Assembly (NCBI GenBank): GCA_022842885.1
Contig: JALHOR010000025.1
Span: 1-57,581 of the forward strand
Direction: 5' to 3'
From: Anaerolineae bacterium
Lineage (GTDB): Bacteria > Chloroflexota > Anaerolineae > Aggregatilineales > Phototrophicaceae
Length of the DNA: 57,581 nucleotides
Both the position numbers and the translations under genes were made by a program. The notes below the pieces were generated by a model. That model saw only the letters and a program-made list of their open reading frames with translations. It did not search any database and was not told where the DNA came from. This document shows positions 8,501-17,200 of the stretch, in pieces; within the stretch, counting starts at the first letter, position 1; the number at the start of each line of letters is the position of its first letter.

Positions 8501-11500
8501 AAAAATAACATGTCCGTAGCCCATTCGGGTCATCTTTTTGGAGTAGTTGCCCCTGTCCATTATACGCAAACTGATAAGCCGTTTCGACCTCTGTTCCCAC
8601 TGCCAAAACCGCCCCTATCAACGAATTATCGCTTCCATAAGCATAGGTATGGATAACGCCAGCAGGCGACGTATAGCGAATGATATTGCCATTGTGGTCG
8701 TATTCATACGTTTCGATCATCTGGAAGGTTGTATCGGCATAGCGTATGACTTCGGTAATTTGCCCCGTCGCGTTGTAGGTGTAGCGGGTGATACTGCCGA
8801 TAGGATCTATAATGGCGGTACGGCGTCCTAATACGTCGTATTCAAAACGCCATTCGCTGCCCAGTGGGTCTATGTATTGCAGCAACTGCCCGCTGCTATC
8901 GTATTCATAACGGTAGCGCAAAGCAGCAGTATTCAGGTTGCTGACACTGGATGGGCGAACAATAATATCGGTCAAATACCCATCGGGTGAATAAACAAAA
9001 TCTGAATTGCGGATAGTCGGGTTTTCGCCCGTATTATCAGTGATGCGCGTTAGGCGTCCAAAATCATCATAGGTATAGGTATAGCTATTATTTTCAGCAT
9101 CGGTGTAGGCTGCGAGGCGATTGTTACGCCATGTATATTGTTGTGTGTTGCCGAGGGTGTCAACGATTTGGCTGAGTTGGTCAGTGTTATTATAACTATA
9201 TCCTGTGGTATGCCCTTTGGGGTCGGTGGCACTGGTCAGCCGTTGGAGAGCATCATAATTATACAGAGTACGAAATTGCCCCGGCGTGATATTCGAGGCA
9301 ATGATGTTGTCCTCAATATCATAACTCAGGAGCAAAGTCCGCCCTTGTATCGTAAAGCCTTCGGGCTGGGTGACGGATAATAAGCGCCCGACGGCATCAT
9401 ATTCATATTTGCTCTGATAGAGGGGCGCATTCACTGTTACTACCCGGTCAAGCGCGTCATATTCCCAAGTGCGCTCCTGTCCCATTGGGTCAATGATTTG
9501 AATGAGATTCCCGCGCACATCGTAGCTGAAGCGCGTTTCATTACCTGCCGCATCGGTACTCGTGGTTAATTGGTTGAGCGCATCATAAAGATATTCGGTG
9601 ATTAACCCGGCAGCATCAGTTTTAGCGAGTAAATTGCCTTCAGCATCATAAACTAGGCTGAGGTTAGTTGTGCCATCCGCATTATCCACGCGATTCACAT
9701 TGCCCAAGACATCATAATGTATAGTCAAAACATGATTCTCTGGAGTTGTGATGGTGATGATATTGCCCGCTAAATCATAATCATAGCGGGTCGTGAAACC
9801 GGCAATTGTGGTTTCGGTGAGCCAACCCGCCGCATTGTAGCGCAGCAGCAGGGTACGCCCGGTAAAACTAGAGCGAATTTCGCTTGGTAAGCCTGCGGGG
9901 TTGTAATTTATCGCAAAATCTTGTTCTGTAGCATTCTCGCGGATAACCACATTTCGGATACGATTTAAGGCATCATAACGCCATAAAATTTCCCGACCAT
10001 TGGGCAGAAAAGTCTGATAATCGGTGCGCGTATTGCCGATGTCTACCAAGGTGGTGTAAGTGGTCACAAGCCCACCGGGGGAAGTCATGGTTTCAAGCTG
10101 ATTCAGCACGTCATAGGCATAGCGGGTTGTCCGCCCGATTGGGTCGGTCATAGCCATCAGATGATGAGCCGCATTGTACTGATAACTTGTGGTTGCGCCT
10201 GTGGCATCGGTCAGGCTTGTTATCTGGTCGAACGCATCATATTGATATTCTGTTACTTGCCCGCGGTCATCTTGCTGAATGATGTTGCCGCGCAAATCAT
10301 ATTGATAGTGTAATTGAACCCCGTGAGGCGCATTGATTTCGCGCAATTTGCCAGTAACGGTCTCATAATTCAGTGTGAATAAATTGCCCTGCCCATCGGT
10401 CACGGCGCGTAATTGCCCCAACACATCATGCTGGAAACGGATAATGCGCTGCGCCCGGTCAGGGGTAATTTCTGCATGAGTTTCTTCTGGGTTTACCAGA
10501 ATTCCTTGCCACATCTCGGCGGCATACCCAAAGGCATCATAAAGATAGACCGTGCCAATTCCGGTTGTGGCATCTTGCCCCGGCGCAACACTAAAAATGA
10601 GCCGTCCCCAATCGTCGTATTCGTAGCGACTTTCTTGATAAATTGGCTCAATTCTGGCGACGCGATTACCGGGTTGAACCAGACGACGGTGGGTTTGCAA
10701 TTGTGGTGGTGTATCGGATGTATAGCTCAATAATTCCTCAGCATCGCCCGGATATTCCAGACGAGTCAATAAACTAATGTCGCCGCGCTGTTCATAGATG
10801 AGGTTAAATTCATCATTATCGCTGCTGACCAACGGGTCACGCATCTGGATGAGGTTGCCAAGCATATCAAAACGGAATTGATACAAGGCGCGGGTCAAGG
10901 TGCGATACCCGGCAAAAACACCATTATCATCATAGATAAATTCTTCGTAGAGATTGTCATCCCCCGGCAAGCGGCGGAAACTAAGTTGCCAGCGATTGTT
11001 ATATTCCCAAACCCACTGGCGATCTATGCCTTCTATTGTTTGGTTCCGGCGCGTGATGAGGGAATTATTTGCATTATATTCATAACGTTGTTCCTGCTCA
11101 CTCTGTGGCGGGTTTTCAACATAAATAATGACTCGTGAGCGTCCATCATAGCCCACCCGCCCGTTTTGGGCATACGGGCTGCGAACATCATCAAAAGTTT
11201 CTAGGAGTTCAACTTCGTTATACGTATAACGGGCGGTGTAATCCGGGTGGATATATTGCACTTGGGTTAAATAATCTTTTTCATAAGCATAAGAAATTTC
11301 GCGCAGCAAATTATCGCGTACACTCTCAATTCTGCCGGATGCCCCCACTTGAATTTCCAAACGGCGACCATAAGGCTCAGTCACAAAAAAGCCGCTGTTG
11401 TCGCCGGCATAAGCAGCCGGGATTGGCACAAATGTAAGGCTGCGTTGGGGTGTTTCGGCAATTCGTTGTAAGCGTCCGGCACGGTCAAAATGATACTGGA

Positions 11501-13436
11501 TGCCATCGGTGCGCGTGGCTTGCCATGTCCCTAGAGTCCCGCCTAGCCGGTCAATCACCCATGCAGATAATGTGCGCGATACAAACCGAGTGCTAGCAGG
11601 TGCTTGAGCCGTAAACTGATGTCGCGCTCCATCCGGCAAAATCAGGGTAATGACATCTAGGGGCGCAGTTGTAATATCCAATTCATATTGATAGCTATGC
11701 CGCCAACCTTTGCCCAATTGTTGCAGCAAATACCCTTGGGGCGCCGTCAACATATAATCCGGCGTTAGCGCAGTTCCGGCAGCGGCAGCATCCAAACTGT
11801 TGTAATAACGTGTCCATTGCAGCGCCAAAGTATGCGATGGGATAGCAAAATCGGTAACGGCATAATGGAAGTTGCCATTTGCTGGATTCACGGGCAATTC
11901 TGTTAGCGTTTTTTCCAAACACGCGCATAGGGATAGTGGTTGCGTCCCGAGATTATTGAAGCCCTGCGGCGTATAACCGACTTCATGGGGTAGTGCCAAT
12001 TCTACAGAATTGGTGGGGGCTGGCATTTCAATCTCGGTGCCATCCGGTAAAGATAAACGAAAAATATTCGGGGTATCGGCGCGGGCAATTCGTATCCCAG
12101 CTTGTTCAATCAATAAATCGCGGGTTGTCGCCAAACGTTCTGAAATGCGTCGTCCATCTAAGGGTGCAAGCGTAATATCATTTTCACCGATGCGAATATC
12201 GCCCATGCCTGCTAAATCGTAGGTTATGGACAATAGCTCATTGCGAATTGGATTTCGCATGGCGACATTGTAAAACTGCGGATTCACCGGATTTTGTATC
12301 AGCGACTCAATTTCGACAACATCGCTGATAAAACGCATATCTGCGCCATACAATACTCGTAGCTGCCCATCCAAATAGCCGATTGTATCCATGCCGCGCA
12401 AATCAGTATTGATATAGCGCCCTTCCTCAAGCTGAATTTCGGTGATGGGGGCTTCGCTGCTAGGTTGAATGGCACGGCGGCGAATATCCATTAAGCGACC
12501 GTCAAAAATTGCTTTTTGCTGGACATCCCCTTGCTGCACAAAGATGACCACCACATAATTTTGCAGCGCCAAGATAGCTTCTATCCGGTCAAAATCAGTG
12601 ATAATGGTTTGCTCGTTGGCTAGGCGAAATGTCCATACGCGGTTAGGCGAATCATAGGCAATTTCAAAATTTTGGTCGGCAAAGAATAACGGGCGGCGAT
12701 TTTCTAGTCGGTCATTGCGTACCAGTGCGCCAATGCCATTTGGCAAGAAACTGACCGCCTCTAAAACTGGATTCACCGGGCTAGGGCTGGCGTTTTGAAT
12801 CACAACCTCTTGCGTTCTTAAAGTCAGCGTGAATCGATTTGGTTGTAAGCGAGCATTGGGTCGCTCTAAGATGGCGTCACCATAAATAGGGATTTCCAAC
12901 ACATTGTCGCTGTTGGGGGGACTGAGCAATAGTTCAGGGATAGATGTGTTGATAATGTTCGGAAGAGGCAGTGCCAAACCCTCGTCTATGTTGGCTTTGC
13001 GCTGCCCGGTTTTCAGCAGCGTAACAGCATACTCATCGGGGTTATCTACGGAATTCGTCAGCAAATTTTCGCCGCTGATCCGCAGAAAAAATTCCCCGTC
13101 TGCGGGTAATCCAGCAGAAAAAATCAGTTCGGCGGTGTCAAGAAAAATATTCTCCGGGCTGACTGCCAATTCTTGACCATCAGCGCCCAATAAAGCCACT
13201 GCTGGGATAAATTGCCCGGAAATACGCTGCACCCGAATCGTGATAATATCGCGGTTTGCGCCAGTCAATTGCCAAATGTGCGGGGCGACATCTTCAAAAA
13301 TGGCGCTTTGGGTTTCTCCATAGGCAATCATCGGAGTCGCTGATTGCGCCCATAGAGGGGCAACAACCCATGAGGCAAGGATAACAACCAGCAAAAATGG
13401 CAGCAGTTTAACGAGTTGCAAACGAATGTTCAGCAT
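5532..13436 (-). CDS. Giant secreted RHS/YD-repeat protein
   Basis: This 2634-residue protein starts at the ATG at 13434-13436, chosen because it puts a classic signal peptide (LPFLLVVILASWVVAPLWAQ) at the N-terminus; an in-frame ATG 21 codons upstream would bury it. The first ~490 residues are beta-rich and unassigned. A DUF6531-like module follows at about 500-590 (NPANGNFHYAVTDF, then LQWTRYYNS). Hundreds of residues of YD repeats come next (YDAAGNL, YDALNQL and similar). An RHS core with GLRVYDPAIARFLQPDPI and YTYARNRPLNF lies near 2340-2384. The repeats should form a hollow beta shell. A two-helix hydrophobic hairpin interrupts them near 2082-2122. The ~250-residue C-terminal tail matches no toxin I recognise, and no immunity gene lies next to it. 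Its stop codon directly abuts that of the convergent MCP gene. Confidence 0.92.
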   Translation of the reverse strand: MLNIRLQLVKLLPFLLVVILASWVVAPLWAQSATPMIAYGETQSAIFEDVAPHIWQLTGANRDIITIRVQRISGQFIPAVALLGADGQELAVSPENIFLDTAELIFSAGLPADGEFFLRISGENLLTNSVDNPDEYAVTLLKTGQRKANIDEGLALPLPNIINTSIPELLLSPPNSDNVLEIPIYGDAILERPNARLQPNRFTLTLRTQEVVIQNASPSPVNPVLEAVSFLPNGIGALVRNDRLENRRPLFFADQNFEIAYDSPNRVWTFRLANEQTIITDFDRIEAILALQNYVVVIFVQQGDVQQKAIFDGRLMDIRRRAIQPSSEAPITEIQLEEGRYINTDLRGMDTIGYLDGQLRVLYGADMRFISDVVEIESLIQNPVNPQFYNVAMRNPIRNELLSITYDLAGMGDIRIGENDITLAPLDGRRISERLATTRDLLIEQAGIRIARADTPNIFRLSLPDGTEIEMPAPTNSVELALPHEVGYTPQGFNNLGTQPLSLCACLEKTLTELPVNPANGNFHYAVTDFAIPSHTLALQWTRYYNSLDAAAAGTALTPDYMLTAPQGYLLQQLGKGWRHSYQYELDITTAPLDVITLILPDGARHQFTAQAPASTRFVSRTLSAWVIDRLGGTLGTWQATRTDGIQYHFDRAGRLQRIAETPQRSLTFVPIPAAYAGDNSGFFVTEPYGRRLEIQVGASGRIESVRDNLLREISYAYEKDYLTQVQYIHPDYTARYTYNEVELLETFDDVRSPYAQNGRVGYDGRSRVIIYVENPPQSEQEQRYEYNANNSLITRRNQTIEGIDRQWVWEYNNRWQLSFRRLPGDDNLYEEFIYDDNGVFAGYRTLTRALYQFRFDMLGNLIQMRDPLVSSDNDEFNLIYEQRGDISLLTRLEYPGDAEELLSYTSDTPPQLQTHRRLVQPGNRVARIEPIYQESRYEYDDWGRLIFSVAPGQDATTGIGTVYLYDAFGYAAEMWQGILVNPEETHAEITPDRAQRIIRFQHDVLGQLRAVTDGQGNLFTLNYETVTGKLREINAPHGVQLHYQYDLRGNIIQQDDRGQVTEYQYDAFDQITSLTDATGATTSYQYNAAHHLMAMTDPIGRTTRYAYDVLNQLETMTSPGGLVTTYTTLVDIGNTRTDYQTFLPNGREILWRYDALNRIRNVVIRENATEQDFAINYNPAGLPSEIRSSFTGRTLLLRYNAAGWLTETTIAGFTTRYDYDLAGNIITITTPENHVLTIHYDVLGNVNRVDNADGTTNLSLVYDAEGNLLAKTDAAGLITEYLYDALNQLTTSTDAAGNETRFSYDVRGNLIQIIDPMGQERTWEYDALDRVVTVNAPLYQSKYEYDAVGRLLSVTQPEGFTIQGRTLLLSYDIEDNIIASNITPGQFRTLYNYDALQRLTSATDPKGHTTGYSYNNTDQLSQIVDTLGNTQQYTWRNNRLAAYTDAENNSYTYTYDDFGRLTRITDNTGENPTIRNSDFVYSPDGYLTDIIVRPSSVSNLNTAALRYRYEYDSSGQLLQYIDPLGSEWRFEYDVLGRRTAIIDPIGSITRYTYNATGQITEVIRYADTTFQMIETYEYDHNGNIIRYTSPAGVIHTYAYGSDNSLIGAVLAVGTEVETAYQFAYNGQGQLLQKDDPNGLRTCYFYILDKLRRVEIRLTPEPTACDQPVAVDEKIEYSYAYDDAGNLISITLPNVADTPAVINLAYDALNRRVRYVDPTASVWSYTYDRVGNLRQISDPSGNITEYEYNSYYQITRVIFPTLADVTFGYDTNGNLNSLGLPTVEANQPRQLLTYTVDANGQLTELREGATLIRRFEYDARGQVISRLEADGSITCYEYNLAGQLIATNYQTRPPCGATDGATTVRYGYDAAGNLTSVEPTNGDPITMTYDAHRRLKAFQQGGVGITYEYDVLGNVIVRDAGETGTTQYTYNPLNQLVRMELGEHFVTLSYDQRGQLIELARSNGVVTRYTYDAAGYVSNLIHFDANNAPLEGFIYQYDGAGNLIGADRVSDGWRMLYSYDVMNRLIDERWLNDVGETVYTLSVLYDAAGNRTAVIRDGIRTTYVYNANNQLISATRQDVSSTASLPVPGFVIFVGIIGLFPLARWQHYRAMVFLLLMTAVAVPLVAQDTPDILRTEYQYDAAGNLQTIDYVYIQPIVDTSGNILVAPDGNLRTQETSYQLIFEYDPEQRLIAVTGQDEFGNPVNLNLSYDPIFSQPMTWVTNDTSYRLYYDGIVPLALENTSQANSTEQYLYLSPQERLLTLSDTGDALWHLNDVTYTARRFVNQAGELLTLPDKQLEFNNFGERIYPYPTYPASVEAQITQIMPLFAGQLFDPTTDYGLMGLRVYDPAIARFLQPDPIRQDIYGTLYTYARNRPLNFHDSTGMTAEPYLDPTQIVPLMAQFRPESLIPPLYQPDLSLPTTTTANAQQDEFFRAWHLMRLTRYGINASPFQLAPLLDELYIAPLNPLPASTKTALADNLERIMALYSPQAGWLTNFAPDPHTPRNPYQLLEDVVPWLAQTQVRPLSFRYDENFYVSAAGLPQPSLPTAFSQEQQIAPAFLQQLQPISFVDYLLPEVDMLTQAPQIGVIAPPVLGAVLPPNITIEPPLLTELEILRDQQQAFYERILNTGIDTSN

Positions 13437-13560
13437 AAAGCGCCCGGATTTTCCGTCATGGATGGGATGATAGCCCCGATTGTAACAAAAACTTGGCATT
13501 TTGTTAGAAAACGGACGTTAGAAATACTATGATTTAACGTTTGTGCTGGGCTAACATCGG

Positions 13561-14019
13561 TTACTTCCTCCCCAACTCATCACTATCCAGAATGATGGTG
13601 ACGGGCCCATCGTTGTGAATTTCGACGCGCATCATCGCGCCAAAAACACCTTTGGCGATTTTTTGAATGCCTTCTTTTTGCAAACACGCAGCATAATAAT
13701 CCACCAGTGGCGCAGCAATATCGGGCTTGGCGGCATCAATAAAATCGGGGCGGCGTCCGCGCCGGGCATCGGCATATAGCGTAAATTGCGAAATCACCAG
13801 AATGCCTGCCCCGGCATCCAATGGCGACACATTCATTTTGCCATCGGCATCTTCAAACACGCGCAGATGTGCCGTTTTTTTCGCCAAGAGTTTGGCTTCT
13901 ATGGGTGTATCTTTGTGCGTTACACCCACTAATGCCACGAAGCCGCTGTCAATCTGCCCAACGATTTGCCCTTCGACAGTGACACTGCCATAAGTAACAC
14001 GCTGTAAAATCACACGCAT
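13561..14019 (-). CDS. dtd: D-aminoacyl-tRNA deacylase
   Basis: A 152-residue cytoplasmic enzyme that hydrolyses D-amino acids (and glycine mischarged on tRNA-Ala) from tRNA. It begins MRVILQRVTYGSVTVEG, the normal family N-terminus, so the ATG at 14019 is preferred over one two codons upstream. The two diagnostic motifs are present: SQFTLYAD in the middle and the C-terminal NDGPVT, which carries the cross-subunit Gly-cisPro pair. Length is typical (about 145-155). It sits alone between the RHS gene and the divergent kinase-like gene. Confidence 0.95.
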   Translation of the reverse strand: MRVILQRVTYGSVTVEGQIVGQIDSGFVALVGVTHKDTPIEAKLLAKKTAHLRVFEDADGKMNVSPLDAGAGILVISQFTLYADARRGRRPDFIDAAKPDIAAPLVDYYAACLQKEGIQKIAKGVFGAMMRVEIHNDGPVTIILDSDELGRK

Positions 14020-14093
14020 CGGCATTTCTTTCTGGAAATCAATAAATCCAGTTTAGCATTATGGGTGAATTTTTCATCGCTCATCTATGAGCA

Positions 14094-14127
14094 TATATCC
14101 CAAATTCGTTTGCCTATATCCCAAATT
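14094..14127. repeat. 13-bp direct repeat with 21-bp period
   Basis: TATATCCCAAATT occurs at 14094-14106 and again at 14115-14127, start to start 21 bases, about two helical turns. It lies between dtd and the divergent kinase-like gene, 140 bases before the latter. This is the geometry of tandem activator or repressor half-sites, but no regulator can be named. Confidence 0.4.
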
Positions 14128-14267
14128 TGCGCTGACGACAAACACCATTCTGCGGTATCCTTATAGTCCGTGTTGCTGCGAGGTCTCTTGCGAGAGTGGG
14201 CAGGGCGCGTACAATTGTAAAACACAATCCGGTATCCCCCGGCTGCACAGACACAGGATAATGCCCG

Positions 14268-17200
14268 ATGGCGGACAGCCTATTCGATAACCGCTACCGT
14301 TATGATTATATCTACCCTCGTGGACGCTCTGGCGAGACGTTGCGGGCTGTAGATACACAGGACAACAATCGCCGCGTCGTGATTAAACGCCCGGCGCCTG
14401 GCGATGCGCCCCCGATTCGTGCTGGGCAGGAAGTGAGCATCGTCAATGAACGGCGGGCGCTGCGGCGCTTGGTCGGGCATCCCGTTCTCACAGAACTGCT
14501 CGGTGAGGGTAGTTTTAATGTGGGCGGCATGGTACATCAATACATCGTCATGGAACGCGCCGAAGGGCTTATCATTGGCGATTTGGTGGGCGAATTAGCA
14601 GCATCCGGCGAGCGCATGGCAGAACTGGAAATGCTAGTGGTGCTGGATAATATGTTGGATTTACTCCGCACCGCCCATGCCAAAGATATTGTATATAACG
14701 ATGTGGATGCCCGGCACTTATTCTGGAATCGAGATACTTATCGCCTCAAGATGATTGATTGGGGCAATGCTGTCTTTCTGGAAGGCGATTCGATGACACC
14801 ACAAGGTGTCAGCCGCCAGACAGATATTTTCCAAGTGGGCGAACTGCTCTTTTTCGTGCTAACCGGCGGCAGACGTGCCGATATTCCGCGTGATGCTGGC
14901 AGCGATTTTGCGGTGGATTTTGGCGATGATTCGCGCCGCGTTCACAGTCGCTTGCAGGAAATTGTCAGCCGGGCGTTGCACCCCAATTTGCGCTTACGCT
15001 ATCCTACGCTGAATGAATTACGCACGGATTTAGCAAAATACCGCGCTCCCTTGGAGCAGCAGCGTAACGCGGCAGTGGCTATCGTTGTTGACCGTTTGCG
15101 CCAAACGCAACTGAATCGCAGTGAATTACGCGATTTGCTGGTGACATTAGAACCTGCCTTGGCACAAGATGCGGGCTATCCCCCTGCCCGCAATGCCTAT
15201 GATGACATCATTAATCGGTTGCGCGATTTGAGTGTTTCTGCCGATTTGGATGCTGTGCGGATTTATATGACGGGCGGAAATTGGCTGCGGGCTGGTGAAT
15301 TGCTGCGTGAATTACAAGATAAAACGGGACCCCGCACGGTTGGCTTGGTGGGGCTGCTGCTGGATGTATGTATCCTCCTGAATGAAAGCCCGGTTCAACC
15401 CGCGCCCGAAACTGTGATGCAAGCCATTACCATGATGTTTGATGGTCAATCGCCGGGTGCAGCAACGATGCTGTTATTGGATGCCCCGGATGATAATGCT
15501 GCCAGAATTTTGCATTGGCAAATTGCCGAGCGCGTTTCAGCACATATTGCCGAAGTCATGCTGCTGCGCCCCAATTTGTATCGCCTGCAAACAGCGTTGC
15601 GTCAACTCGCTATTGAAGGTTATACCGTCACAGATTTCCGCGCATTGCTGGCAGACTGCGATAAATTGCTGGATAGTGTTGCCACTGCCAGTAATGTGAC
15701 CCTAAGTTATCTCCGCGATAGTTTCCGTACTGTTGTCGAGCAGTTATCCGGTTTGAGTCCTGCATTGCAACGCTTCGCTGCCGGACAGCAAATCTCGGAA
15801 AATCGTTTGCCGTTATCTTCGCTGGATAGGGCGCTGAATGCGGCAATGGCATTGGCAGATAACACCCACGTTATTGGCAAACAAGCCACCGCTGACCCCC
15901 GCGATGCGATGAATGCGCTTGATTTAAGCCGGGCGGTTGACCCCCCGAATCCAGTTTGGGATGAACTGGAAAACTTTTTAGATAGTTTGTATGACTATCA
16001 ACATACTGCCCATGATTATATTCCAGCGGCAGATGGCACAGATTTGGATGAATGGCTCAAACGCATGGTAGCGGCGCTGACGCCGTTTACGCAGCGGCTT
16101 TTTGATGACACTCTCACGACCAGCGTCAAAAATTTGGATAAAGCGCGTGCTGCTTGGCAAACGTACCGTGATGTCATCATTCAGGGTGATAAAGATACTG
16201 CGGTGGAAGCCTTACAAAGCGCGGCTGAAAATGTTGTTCCCCTTAGCCCGACCTTGGGCAATTGGTTCAATCAACTGAAAACAGTGGTGAATGGTGCCCA
16301 ATATCCAGAACGGCATTCTGTTCCCGGTGGCTTGGGACGGGCATTGGCAGATGGCTGGCAAGCCTTTGATAACAGCCGCCTGAGCGATGCCGAGCGTTTG
16401 GGACAGCAGGCGTATGAAACCGCCCGGTCAGAATCCGAGCGATTTGCTGCCCGCCGTTTACAAGATGTATCGCGGTTAATGCATGAATGGGTTGAACGCG
16501 GCGGTGTGATGAGTCAGAGCCGTACCAAAGCTGTGCTAGATGCAATCGAACAATTGCTCACACCCGATGAAAAAACCACGCTGGATAACTTCAATACGCA
16601 GATGCCTTCGATTGAAACCTATCTGAAAGCAATGAGTCGCGGTTTAGTGACCGTTTTTGCGCGGCGCAGTACCGCCGGGTTACGTTTGCTGATGATTCAT
16701 TATTTGATGCAAAGTTCGTTGGATGCCAGCAGTGGCTTATTAGAAGATTCCACATTCTGGCGCGAAGCCGGGCTAAAGACTATGCCCGAAATTGGTGAGC
16801 AGCACATCATCACCCGCACGCTGGATGCCTATATCGCTCGCAGCTATGATTTGATTGCCGCCAATGCCTTATTTGCTCAAGTTAATGGCAAAGAAGCTAT
16901 CCCTAATCTGGCGACTATCCGGCAAGAACTGGAAACCAATGCCCAAGCCCGCATTTTGCAGCCCGGCATTAACAGCCTACGTGAAGTCGAAAATGCCCTG
17001 CATGATTGGTCGGAAGCTGAATTTCGTAGTGCCGGATTAAAATTGGAAAATGCTATTCGCGGCGTGGATGAAGTCGAACAGGCAGCGGGCATCACACTGA
17101 CGCCGTATCGGGCATGGCTGATGGATTTAATTGCGGCGGCAGCAGAGTTGCATGTGCAGTTTCGGGAAATCAAACAACGCATTGAGGCGTATCCCGCCGA

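Noticed and set aside
5690..13176. Many long frames on the plus strand opposite the RHS gene
   Set aside because: They are shadows of the repetitive RHS coding sequence: no ribosome sites, no family motifs, and composition dictated by the opposite strand.
5532..13436. Regular repeats that could suggest a CRISPR or satellite array
   Set aside because: The repeats encode YD motifs in one continuous reading frame, vary in length and sequence, and have no spacer pattern.
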